From NCBI RefSeq assembly GCF_001548115.1, contig NZ_AP014821.1, positions 1,488,001 to 1,552,000 on the forward strand: 64,000 nt of DNA, written 5' to 3'. The stretch is from Geminocystis sp. NIES-3709. Lineage in GTDB: Bacteria; Cyanobacteriota; Cyanobacteriia; Cyanobacteriales; Cyanobacteriaceae. A program made the position numbers and the translations under genes. The notes under the pieces were generated by a model. That model ran no database searches and was not told the origin of the DNA. It worked only from the letters and a program-made list of their open reading frames with translations. Position 1 is the first letter of the stretch, and each line of letters opens with the position of its first letter. This document shows, in pieces, positions 46,821 to 55,299 of the stretch.

Positions 46821-48735
46821 CTATTTCTTTTTGAGTTAATTTGCCGAATAAATCGTTTTTTGGATCTAATCTTTTTTGTAACCAAGGATGTTTTTTATTT
46901 AAGGTGAGGGTAGTTAGTTTACGAATACTAACCTTTCGAGTATGCGCATGAGTCTCAAGAGCTTTAATGAGATCGTTAATAGTTACATTAGATTTAACTT
47001 TAGGGGTAACAACCTCAGTTATCAATTTTTCTCCTAAAATCGCACATTCTAACTCGGAGTCAGTGATTGTCTCAAACGAAACATTATTGTAGAAATCGTT
47101 AAAACTGATATTGTCAGTCAGTCCGATCCAGTTAAATTGCCATTTCAAATTAAGTTCTAAATATTTAATTTCTCCTAGGATTTTATTTTTTAACTTATGC
47201 CCTTTTCTACTGTCATCTAAAGCACCTTTTAACTCCTCTGGAGTAAGAACGTCATCTAGTAAAGATTTAACTTTCAATTTAACAGGCACTCCATAGGCTG
47301 ATCTCGATTTTAAAATATGCTCTTTTTGAGTTCGCAGTAAGACGCAAATTTTTTCAGCAATAGCAAATGACAGCCAATGGTGAGAGGTGTTTATTAACAA
47401 TAATTCTTTAGGTATTCTGGTAAATTGCTTAATTAAACTGCGATTAATTTCAAAATAATCTCCTAAATTAACATTAGCTACTCCAATATCATACAAAGTA
47501 TTTCCCCTAGAAACATCGTAAAATTTCTCAAAATTTAATAAGAAAATATCCTCTCCACTAATATGATCCCCTAGTATTTTTTTCCCTAAAATATATTTCC
47601 ATTTAATTAAAGTTGATCTATATTTTATAAATCTTTTTTTTAAATCTTCAAACTTTTCTTTTAAGGTATTTCCCCCATTTTTTAACTCTCCTATAATCTC
47701 TAAAACATATCTAAAACTAATATCAAATTTTCCATTATGTTTTAATGCCTCAGTAAAGATTAATCTTAAAATTTTTATGTCTTTCCAGTCAAATCCTTTT
47801 ATGATGTAAAATGTTTTATCTCCTATTTCAATATTTTCTGGTTTAGGGATTGCTAACTCAGTATAAGCATCAAATTTATTCTTTTTATTACTATGATTAA
47901 CTCGGTTAAATTCAGAGATATTTGAGTTATCTGTAAACTGAAAAGATTTTATTAACAAAGTAAGAATATCGATGCAAGTAGAATGATTTGGAGTAGGCTC
48001 AATATGCTTTTCTTTAAATGCTTTATTACTAGGTTTAACTCTCTTTTTACTTTTAAATTTAGGGATTATAAACTCAGGGAAAACTCTTTTAATTCCCTCT
48101 AAAATAGAGTTTAAATTATCGAGAGGTATAGGCTGAATTAAATAATTAATAGGAGCTAAAGAATTTAAAACTAATTCATATTTTTCATAACTCATTCCCT
48201 CATTGACAGCCGTTACATTTACTTTTTCTATCCCCCTTTTTATAGCATTCAGAGTATATATTTTACATAAGTTAAATTGTAAATCTAACTTTGTTTTATT
48301 ACCTTCACCATTACTTTTAAATTTACTACAAAATTCAATACTACTTTGATAAAATTCTGGAATTAATAACTCCCCCAGTACTTGAAAAGAAGTTAGTAAT
48401 TTAAGACAGTCCTCGATCGAACTAAGTAGGTTTTCTGGATCGGCTGGATGATCATTTTTTTCCGATAAGAAAAAATTTAAAACTATTGAAAGTGCATCTA
48501 ATTTAGGATTATCCGATTCCAAATCAAGTAATTCTTTGTCTGAAAAATCGTGTTCTATGTATATATCAGTAGATTTATTACCAAATTCATCTATCTTCTC
48601 AAAGATTCCAAAAGCCTCGTTATAGAAGTTTTTAGGGCTTTGGGTAACCTCTGGGGAGGGTTCGGTATCCTCTTTTTTTAGTTTTGCCCATTGTGCCTCA
48701 AGTGCCTTGTCAACTTTTTGGGTTTTTTGTGCCAT
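46783..48735 (-). CDS. Unrecognised 650-residue protein, C-terminus replaced by IS701
   Basis: 650 residues, no family recognised, no membrane segment, Lys/Glu/Asn-rich and mostly helical. The last twelve codons (from AVLRQKL) are read from the IS701 inverted repeat. Excising 45470-46820 with one CTAT gives the native ending QKEIEDCLNEIERLTKKD followed by TAA, so only 14 residues were lost. It is divergently transcribed from the HTH gene at 48924 across a 188-bp spacer that contains the inverted TATCTGATATA operator. Its size and place next to the origin-like repeats make a replication or maintenance role possible, but that is inference. Confidence 0.7.
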   Translation of the reverse strand: MAQKTQKVDKALEAQWAKLKKEDTEPSPEVTQSPKNFYNEAFGIFEKIDEFGNKSTDIYIEHDFSDKELLDLESDNPKLDALSIVLNFFLSEKNDHPADPENLLSSIEDCLKLLTSFQVLGELLIPEFYQSSIEFCSKFKSNGEGNKTKLDLQFNLCKIYTLNAIKRGIEKVNVTAVNEGMSYEKYELVLNSLAPINYLIQPIPLDNLNSILEGIKRVFPEFIIPKFKSKKRVKPSNKAFKEKHIEPTPNHSTCIDILTLLIKSFQFTDNSNISEFNRVNHSNKKNKFDAYTELAIPKPENIEIGDKTFYIIKGFDWKDIKILRLIFTEALKHNGKFDISFRYVLEIIGELKNGGNTLKEKFEDLKKRFIKYRSTLIKWKYILGKKILGDHISGEDIFLLNFEKFYDVSRGNTLYDIGVANVNLGDYFEINRSLIKQFTRIPKELLLINTSHHWLSFAIAEKICVLLRTQKEHILKSRSAYGVPVKLKVKSLLDDVLTPEELKGALDDSRKGHKLKNKILGEIKYLELNLKWQFNWIGLTDNISFNDFYNNVSFETITDSELECAILGEKLITEVVTPKVKSNVTINDLIKALETHAHTRKVSIRKLTTLTLNKKHPWLQKRLDPKNDLFGKLTQKEIAVLRQKLCPNKP

Positions 48736-48884
48736 AATTTTAATTAGGTTTTGAGTGCAATTTAAAGAAGGTAAATCAGCTAAATTAAACTATCTTTACT
48801 TGCCTCCCCTTCTCCAAACATTTTTTTAAGGTTACATCTTACATTATAGGAAATATTTTTATTTTAGTTGTAAATAATGTATAA

Positions 48885-48914
48885 TATCTGATATATACTA
48901 TTTTATATCAGATA
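48885..48914. promoter_or_regulatory. Inverted operator TATCTGATATA / TATATCAGATA
   Basis: An 11-bp perfect inverted repeat with an 8-bp spacer, ending 9 bp before the ATG at 48924 and lying between two divergent genes. The same half-sites occur ahead of the integrase, the Doc operon and the 262-residue gene, pointing to a common element-encoded regulator. Confidence 0.6.
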
Positions 48915-48923
48915 AGTAATAAG

Positions 48924-49481
48924 ATGTTTAATTTTGATGATGATGATAAAAAGATAGAGTTTAGTTACAGCGATGATGACTTTACCCCAGAGGGTAGGTT
49001 AGATTTTAGTTTGTTACCAGAGTATAAGGTTAAGTACGATCGACAGGGTTACTTAATAGAAGATGAGAAATATAAAGAGTATAAGGCTGTAATAGATAGA
49101 AATGAGAAGTTAAAAAAGATCAGCCGGTATCAAAAGAAAGAGGAGTTATGGGAAAATATGGATCGGCTCTCTCCAAATCAGCAAAAAGCATTAACCTTAA
49201 TGGTATCTGGGGTAAATATTAATCAGATTGCCACTGAATGCAACATAGAAAGGTCAACTATTTATCGATGGTTACAGTTAGATATTTTCACTAAAACATT
49301 GAAGTTATGGCAAAAGCAATTATTTATCGAGGCTGATACTAAGCTAAATAACTTGGTAAGCAAGGCGCTTGATCGACTGGAGTATATTTTGGATAATCCT
49401 AGTAAGTTTGACGGTAAGGATTATCTAAGATCGATCGAACTTTGCTTAGGGTTTATGAAAAGGAATGAAGAAAAACTTTAG
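48924..49481 (+). CDS. Helix-turn-helix protein (phage/plasmid type)
   Basis: 185 residues. The acidic N-terminus (MFNFDDDDKK) is followed by a basic middle, and residues about 88-120 form a helix-turn-helix (GVNINQIATECNIERSTIYRWLQ) of the kind seen in phBC6A51-type and terminase-small-subunit-like proteins. The remainder is helical. It lies immediately behind the inverted operator and is a candidate for the regulator that binds it. Confidence 0.65.
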   Translation: MFNFDDDDKKIEFSYSDDDFTPEGRLDFSLLPEYKVKYDRQGYLIEDEKYKEYKAVIDRNEKLKKISRYQKKEELWENMDRLSPNQQKALTLMVSGVNINQIATECNIERSTIYRWLQLDIFTKTLKLWQKQLFIEADTKLNNLVSKALDRLEYILDNPSKFDGKDYLRSIELCLGFMKRNEEKL

Positions 49482-49521
49482 GTTTTTTTATGTTTTATTC
49501 CTTAATTTTACTCCTGAAAAT

Positions 49522-50547
49522 TTAGCTAACCATATTAGCAAGGATGTTGACAGCCTCTTTTTGGAGAGATACTCGGTTATCGTCATATCGCATCAAAACA
49601 TCGAAATTTTTATGTCTGCTATGCTTTTGAGCAAGTCTCACATTACCCCCAGTAGCATCTAAAACGGCTGTAATAGAACTATGTCTGACTTGGTGGGGGG
49701 ATAAAACCTTGCCATTAATTACCTCTCCAGAATACTTTTTAACTAGGTTATAAATGGTTTTAGTACTTAACCGATGTCCATTAGTAGCATTATCTAAAGA
49801 GATAAAGAGAGGGGATTGAGGTAATGGCTGATACCGAACTGAAAGCCAATTTTTAATAGCAGTTACTGACTCCGAGGATAAATAAATAACCTCTTTGCTC
49901 AATTTACCTTTACCTTTAATTCTCAGAGTGCCTTCTAACTCATCAAAATCCTCAATATTTAAACTATTAACCTCACCTCGTCTTAATGCACAATCCCAGA
50001 GTAATCGGAATATGGCATAATCTCGTTTACCTTTGATAGTGGCAAGGTTAGGAAATGAAAGCATAGACTTAATATTTTCTGGAGATGTACCTTTGGTATC
50101 ACGATAAACCTCTGGTAACAAAGATTTAACCTTATCCAAAACGAAATTACATTGCTCATAATCGAAGGCATATTTAACGAGCGCTTTAACCGAGGCAATC
50201 TTGACATTGATAGAGTTAGGTTTTAAATCAGCCTCAAGAAGTGCATTGCGATAAGTACCGAGGTAAGCATTAGCAGTAAAAGCCTCTAACTTTAAATAAT
50301 CTGATATAACAGTTTTAATCTGATACTCTGAAAGATTAACTTTAATTCCCTTTACTACCTCCCCAGTGAGGAGATAATGGCAAAAATGCTTAATCCCTTG
50401 CTTATAGGTTCTTTGGGTAGTTTTTTTATGGACAGAAGCAATTAAACCAGAGTAAACATCCGATACGGGCTGATTCAATGGGGTAATAGTGGATATAGGT
50501 AAAATCCCCAAATCACTGCGACTGCGATTAAAGGTTAAAGTTGTCAT
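49522..50547 (-). CDS. Tyrosine recombinase / integrase
   Basis: 341 residues. The N-terminal SAM-like DNA-binding domain (about 30-135) precedes the catalytic domain: Arg I in LRRGEVNSL (about 205), HxxR in HQVRHSSI (about 297-304), the following His in KHSRHKNFD, and the nucleophile Tyr in VLMRYDD. All five positions are recognisable. It would integrate or resolve the mobile module. No att duplication was found. Convergent with the HTH gene; the palindrome at 50613 lies 66 bp upstream. Confidence 0.9.
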   Translation of the reverse strand: MTTLTFNRSRSDLGILPISTITPLNQPVSDVYSGLIASVHKKTTQRTYKQGIKHFCHYLLTGEVVKGIKVNLSEYQIKTVISDYLKLEAFTANAYLGTYRNALLEADLKPNSINVKIASVKALVKYAFDYEQCNFVLDKVKSLLPEVYRDTKGTSPENIKSMLSFPNLATIKGKRDYAIFRLLWDCALRRGEVNSLNIEDFDELEGTLRIKGKGKLSKEVIYLSSESVTAIKNWLSVRYQPLPQSPLFISLDNATNGHRLSTKTIYNLVKKYSGEVINGKVLSPHQVRHSSITAVLDATGGNVRLAQKHSRHKNFDVLMRYDDNRVSLQKEAVNILANMVS

Positions 50548-50612
50548 AATAGTAATTAAGTATGTTATTAGCTACCTTTATCCGAGGTAGTTTTTTATTA
50601 ACCAGATATAAA

Positions 50613-50624
50613 CTGATATATCAG
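50613..50624. promoter_or_regulatory. Palindrome CTGATATATCAG upstream of the integrase gene
   Basis: A perfect 12-bp palindrome inside a longer run of CAGATATA-type half sites (50602-50628); same motif family as at 48885-48914. Confidence 0.55.
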
Positions 50625-50718
50625 ATATTATACCTAAAGACTTTAGAAAAGTCAATAGAGTATGAAAAGATTTATTCTCGGAATCTGGAATGATTTTAAA
50701 AAGTAACTGTATTTCAAG

Positions 50719-51135
50719 TTACTTAGTCAGATTATTGATGTTTTTAACTAGCCATTGTGTGAGTTCATTTACACTCTTTTCTTGGTTCTCTAAACTTTCA
50801 GCTAATTTTAGAAACACTTTTAGGGTATCTTCTAAATCCCCATTAAAAATAACCCCGTTTTGTTCCAAAAATACTGTCATTACTGCTAAAGCAATTCTCT
50901 TATTACCATCGATAAAACAATGATTTTTGATAAATCCGTAGGCATAAATACAAGCTAATTGTGGTATAAAGTTATTATTTTCATAGTAATAACTGTTTTT
51001 GGCTTTATTTAGAGTAGATTCCAGAGCATTGTTATTCAAAATGCCACCAGTACCACCACTTTTACTTATTAAACTACGATGTATCTCAACTATAGTGCTT
51101 TTATTTAACCATTTTGGTTCTGAGGTATTAATCAC
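50719..51135 (-). CDS. Doc-family (Fic fold) toxin
   Basis: 138 residues with GTG start at 51135. The Fic/Doc active-site motif HCFIDGNKRIAL (about 70-81; HxFx[D/N]GNKR) is complete, and GGILNNNALESTLNKAKNSYYY is the typical N-terminal Doc signature. Doc toxins phosphorylate elongation factor Tu and arrest translation. The start codon overlaps the stop of the upstream small gene by 4 bp (GTGA), the usual coupling of a toxin with its antitoxin. Confidence 0.88.
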   Translation of the reverse strand: MINTSEPKWLNKSTIVEIHRSLISKSGGTGGILNNNALESTLNKAKNSYYYENNNFIPQLACIYAYGFIKNHCFIDGNKRIALAVMTVFLEQNGVIFNGDLEDTLKVFLKLAESLENQEKSVNELTQWLVKNINNLTK

Positions 51136-51305
51136 TTAGCTAATTCTTGAAAAACATATTCGTATTTTTTATATACTCTTTCAAATATTTCGAGAGCTTC
51201 TTTATCTACTTGATTATCCTCATTCTTATTACTCATAGAGTTTTTTATTTTTCCTGATTTATCGTATAAAGTACATTTAATTTCTTTATTTTTAGGGGTG
51301 TACAT
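51132..51305 (-). CDS. Candidate antitoxin partner of Doc (57 residues)
   Basis: ATG at 51305, TGA at 51132-51134; 57 residues (MYTPKNKEIKCTLYDKSGKI ... VYKKYEYVFQELAK). It does not look like Phd; a small beta start followed by a charged helix is predicted. Its stop overlaps the toxin GTG, which argues strongly for a translated, coupled antitoxin. The upstream region has TATATCAGATA half sites that could be its own operator. Confidence 0.7.
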   Translation of the reverse strand: MYTPKNKEIKCTLYDKSGKIKNSMSNKNEDNQVDKEALEIFERVYKKYEYVFQELAK

Positions 51306-51469
51306 AATAACCTCAGTAGTTTTATAGGTTATATACCTATTTATTTTTATCGGATATATTCAGTTATAACGGCTGATAATTTTTACCGCTATATTTTTTA
51401 TGTGTTAATTTAACTCCCTTTTTAATTTAATATCCTCAAAACCGCGCGCCTAATTTTATCGTTTAACTT

Positions 51470-51505
51470 TATATCAGATAATTTAACTGATATAATATCT
51501 GATTA
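51470..51505. promoter_or_regulatory. Clustered TATATCAGATA / TATCTGATTA sites upstream of the Doc operon
   Basis: TATATCAGATA at 51470-51480, CTGATATA at 51487-51494 and TATCTGATTA at 51496-51505 form overlapping dyads about 165 bp upstream of the antitoxin start. Confidence 0.5.
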
Positions 51506-51584
51506 TCAAAAGAAAATAAAAAACCCTCTCACTTGATGGGCTGTAATAGTTTATTTACATAGACTTTGGAGATTAGATTAAAAT

Positions 51585-52373
51585 TTATTTTTGAGGATAA
51601 TATTTATTATCGGTTTCGTTGCGATACCAGCCGATCCCGTTTTTATCCTTTTCTTTTGTCCACTGGATAAAATCTTCTTTACTTAAATCCTTAAATTTTT
51701 TGGATACCTCAGAATGTCCTTTATAGCCTAATCGATTGCCTAATCCCTTACTAAATAATCCGTTTTCAAACTCATTCTCTCGAATGTCATCGTTATTTAG
51801 GGCTGATACTTCTTTATCCTCAATTACTACCTCTGGGATAACTTCAATGGCATTAAGGTTTTTAACATATTCATTATTTTCATTGCCACTGGATACCCTC
51901 TCAATAACCTCATTCTCAATCATTATTTCTGGGGTAATTGTCTCGTTAACTAGACTATTTTTAATCTCGGAGTTATCCTTTTTAATATCCTCAGTAATTG
52001 ATTCGGAGTTATCGCTATCCTCTTTAATCTCCTCTGTATCAGCCCTTAACCTTGCCTCTAATAATTGCTCTAATCGTGCCTCAAGTCTCTTAAAAAGTTT
52101 ATCCTCAATCTTGTCTGATATATGGGTATTAGGTAAGGGTTTTATATTATTCTCTCCTAATACCTCAATACCTTCATTCTCTATTACTCCTAATCCTAAT
52201 TCCATTAACTTGAGAATTATTGGAGTTACGATCGGTTTAGGGTTATCGGTATTTTTACTTTTCGGAGTAGGGGGCTGATTCGTGGCGATCGCTATATTTT
52301 CTATCTCGGAGTAAAATTCTAAGGGTATCCTCACATCGACTCTCATTACATTTTCATCTTTAAATTTTCCCAT
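51585..52373 (-). CDS. Ribbon-helix-helix-like protein with acidic linker
   Basis: 262 residues. The start (VMRVDVRIPLEFYSEIENIA ... VTPIILKLMELGL) has the strand-helix-helix spacing of a ribbon-helix-helix DNA-binding domain. Residues about 90-205 are a low-complexity Glu/Asn/Ile linker. The final 50 residues (GLGNRLGYKGHSEVSKKFKD, then WTKEKDKNGIGWYRNE) form a small conserved-looking module. No named family recognised. It is preceded by the operator cluster at 52385-52430, so it may be the autoregulated repressor or a partition-type adaptor. Confidence 0.55.
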   Translation of the reverse strand: MGKFKDENVMRVDVRIPLEFYSEIENIAIATNQPPTPKSKNTDNPKPIVTPIILKLMELGLGVIENEGIEVLGENNIKPLPNTHISDKIEDKLFKRLEARLEQLLEARLRADTEEIKEDSDNSESITEDIKKDNSEIKNSLVNETITPEIMIENEVIERVSSGNENNEYVKNLNAIEVIPEVVIEDKEVSALNNDDIRENEFENGLFSKGLGNRLGYKGHSEVSKKFKDLSKEDFIQWTKEKDKNGIGWYRNETDNKYYPQK

Positions 52374-52384
52374 AAAACCTTCTC

Positions 52385-52430
52385 TATCTGATATATCATT
52401 TACTTTATTTATTATACCTAATATCTGATA
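52385..52430. promoter_or_regulatory. TATCTGATATATCA and TATCTGATA sites upstream of the 262-residue gene
   Basis: TATCTGATATATCA (52385-52398) begins 12 bp upstream of the start codon; a second TATCTGATA is at 52422-52430, with further partial TATCAG sites to 52447. Same motif as at 48885, 50613 and 51470. Confidence 0.55.
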
Positions 52431-52584
52431 CTATCAGCAATATCAGAATATAAATAAATCTTCAAAATATTTTCAGGGATTGCATAATTTAGAGATTTGA
52501 TACTGATATATAGTTAATGGTTATTTTAAAAAAAATTGTGAGGGGATAAATACCGATTAAATACCCCTACCTATAAGTCAAGGA

Positions 52585-52712
52585 TTATTTATCAGCCCAT
52601 GAGTTGCCTATACTGCCCAGAGCCTCTTTTAAACTATCCTTAGATGCGATCGCCTCAATCCTAAAATCTTCTTTTTTTACTGATTCTAAACCAAGATTGA
52701 TTAAGAGGTAAT
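52585..52712 (-). pseudogene. 3' remnant of a gene cut by IS630
   Basis: A minus-strand frame from the IS630 boundary to TAA at 52585-52587 reads YLLINLGLESVKKEDFRIEA, then SKDSLKEALGSIGNSWADK. It looks like a genuine C-terminus, but no matching upstream part remains in frame beyond the IS630 (a stop occurs within about 12 codons of 53949), so the gene was already damaged or the junction is not simple. Family not recognised. Confidence 0.4.
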
Positions 52713-52776
52713 AAGATAAGACGCATTGATTTGGTATATAATTTAAGTCAGAAAAGATAAAACTTAGGTGTGATTT

Positions 52777-53935
52777 ATGCCTTCTAAAAATTTTTTGTCA
52801 GAGGAAGAAAGAAAGTATCTACAAGATGCTTTAAAAATAGAAAAGAGATCGGAAGTCAGGGAAAGAATTTTAATATTTTTATTAGAGAATGATGGTAAAA
52901 ATTATCAAGAAATAGCAGTTTTTTTTGGGTTGTTCCCCCAAAACGGTGGCTTACTGGGCAGTTCATGGTAATCCTAATAATGTAGATTCATTGCAAGATA
53001 AAAGAAGAAAAGGAAACCAAACAAAAGCAACGGATAAATATATTGAAAGATTATTAGAAGTAGTTGATAAAAATCCTGAAGATTTTGGATATGATTTTGG
53101 TCGATGGACGGGGCAAAGATTATCAGAACATTTGGAAAAAGAAACAGGAATTAAATTAAGCAAATCACAAGTAGTGAGGATATTAAAAAGAAAAAAGTAT
53201 AGTTATATTTGGGGAAAATATAGTTTAGAAGACAAACAAAATCAAGAACAAAGAAAAGCATTTAAAGAAAAATTAGAACATTACATAGAAATAGGTAAAG
53301 AGAATCCTGAGTTAGTTCAAGTATGGTTTTGGGATGGGGCGTTTAAAGTGGCGAACTAAATTCGCCACACAGCCCCTCATGAATGTGGTTTTAGTTTAAG
53401 GGTGATAAGAAGAAAAACATGGACGAAAAAAGGAAAAAGAAAAAAGGTGAAGGGAGAAAGAAGAAGAGGAAGAGTAAATATCATGGGAGGAATAAGATAT
53501 TCGGATAAAAAAAGAAGATGTTTTGTAATAAAAAAAGGTGATTCAGAAACGTTTTGTGAACAATTAAAAAAGTTATGGGAAGAAATAAAAAATGAATGGG
53601 TAAGTAAGGGAAATGATGAAAAAGATTTTAAAGAATGTGGTCCGAAAATAATCATAATATTAGACAACGCAAGTTTCCATAAAAAAAAGGAAATAGTAGA
53701 AAAAATAGAAAAAAATCTACCGAATATAAGACTAGAATATTTACCGGTATATAGTCCAGATTATAACTTAATAGAATTAGTGTGGCATTCGGCAAAGGAA
53801 TATATAGCTTATAGAAACTTTGAAAATAAAGAACAGCTAGAAAAAACAGTAAATTACTTATTAAATGAAGGAGGTTTAGTAATTAATTGGAGTAAAAAAT
53901 TTAAGAATAAGGGTGAATTAATTAATGTAAGTTAA
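52777..53935 (+). pseudogene. IS630-family transposase with frameshift and hairpin insertion
   Basis: The frame starts MPSKNFLSEEERKYLQDALK. At 52919-52926 a run of eight T shifts the frame by one base; seven T would read IAVFLGCSPKTVAYWAVHG. After WFWDG (53336) a 33-bp in-frame insertion introduces a TAA at 53357, and the frame resumes HECGFSLRVIRRKTW. Correcting both leaves exactly 375 codons (374 residues). The DDE parts present are WFWD(G), IIIILDNASFH and LPVYSPDYNLIELVWHSAK. The T-run may instead be a programmed slippage site. Confidence 0.85.
53336..53376. repeat. 41-nt nested hairpin inserted in the transposase gene
   Basis: GGGGC (53336-53340) pairs with GCCCC (53372-53376), and inside it GTGGCGAA (53348-53355) pairs perfectly with TTCGCCAC (53361-53368) around a 5-nt loop. 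The unit accounts for the 33-bp in-frame excess in the transposase and is far richer in G+C than its surroundings, as expected for a small dispersed palindromic repeat. Confidence 0.7.
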
Positions 53936-54985
53936 ATGCGTCTTAGCTTAGTCTCGGTGTTTCAGGATAAAAATTAAAAATTGTTGCTAATTGAGGTAAA
54001 TGGTGGTATTTCAGTAAAATATTAGTAATTGCAGAAAATATAATAGTCACGGCAAAAATATTAATTTGGTATGACTAACTGCAACCTATAAATAAATCTT
54101 GATTAGATCATGACTAAAAATATTAAACAAGCGTTAAATTCTGCTTTTCGTAAAGTACCAATTGCACAAGAAGATATTAATAAGTTTAAAGAATATTTAA
54201 CTGCACTTTTAAACATAACTGATAATAAAATTAAAGAACTAGAAGAACATCATAAAAATAATTTACGAGATTTTTTCAACCAGATTTTTGCTATTCATAA
54301 TTTTAATTCTTATCTTAATACCAAAAATAGAAATGATTTGGTGATTCATAATGGTGATCAGGATAGTCCAGTTGGGGTAATTATTGAGACTAAAAAACCT
54401 GATGATTCCACAGAAATGGTAACTCTTGATAAATTTAATGTGAAATCTTTACAGCAATTACTTTTTTATTATTTACAAGACGCAGTTGAGGAAAATAATT
54501 TTAAATTAAAACACTTAATTATCACTGATATTTATAATTGGTTTATTTTTGATGCCACTTTATTTCAAAGATTATTTAGTCAAAATAAGCCGTTAATCAA
54601 AGATTTTAAAGACTTTCAAGAAGGGCGATTACCTAGCAAAAATAGACCATTTTTTTATGAAAATATTGCTAGTAAATATATTGCTCAATGGGAAGATGAA
54701 CTTAAAAATAATTGTACTTATTTTAACCTGAAAGAATCTGAAAATAAACTTCAAGATAATCAAGATATAGAAAGCGATCTCTCGTTAATTCCTTTGTATA
54801 AATTTTTATCACCTAAGCATTTATTAAAGTTACCTTTTATTAATGATAGTAATAGTTTAGATAAAGATTTTTATAATGAGTTATTATACATAATTGGTTT
54901 GGAAGAAGTAGGAGATAATAAAAAATTAATTCAGCGTTTACCAAGTAATAATAGACAAGAAGGCTCTTTACTTGAAAATGTTATA

Positions 54986-55077
54986 TAGCGTTTATCTAAA
55001 TAGTAAGGTACACCTATTTCTTAATAGCAATGGGTTTGACTCTGCTCTGGAGTACCTCATAAATATAAGAATTGCTA
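54986..55077. mobile_element. 92-bp MITE with TA duplication
   Basis: Ends TAGCGTTTATC... and ...GAATTGCTA with internal GTAAGGTAC / GTACCTCAT dyad, flanked by TA (54984-54985, 55078-55079). Excision restores GTT ATA TAT CAT in the frame of the restriction-methyltransferase. The ends resemble those of cyanobacterial IS630-type elements but differ from the other IS630 copies in this window. Confidence 0.85.
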
Positions 55078-55299
55078 TATATCATTTAGAACTTTATAAT
55101 AAATTAAGTAATTTAACTAATTTAGATAAATTTGGTACTAAGTATGAAGAACAATTATTCGGAGTTGCCTTAGAATTAGTAATTACTTGGATTAACCGTA
55201 TTTTATTTTTAAAACTGTTAGAAGCCCAATTAGTTAACTATAATAATAATGATAAAAAATATACTTTTCTCCAGCAAGAAAAAATTGCTAACTTTAATA

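Larger units (their letters stand above)
52714..53948 (+). mobile_element. IS630-family element, defective; parent type of the 87-bp MITE
   Basis: 1235 bp at a TA target (52712-52713, 53949-53950). Ends are AGATAAGACGCATTGATTT on the left and, as reverse complement, AGCTAAGACGCATTTAA on the right. The transposase has a frameshift and an in-frame 33-bp insertion with a stop. The last 17 bp are identical to the end of the MITE at 23574-23660. Confidence 0.88.
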
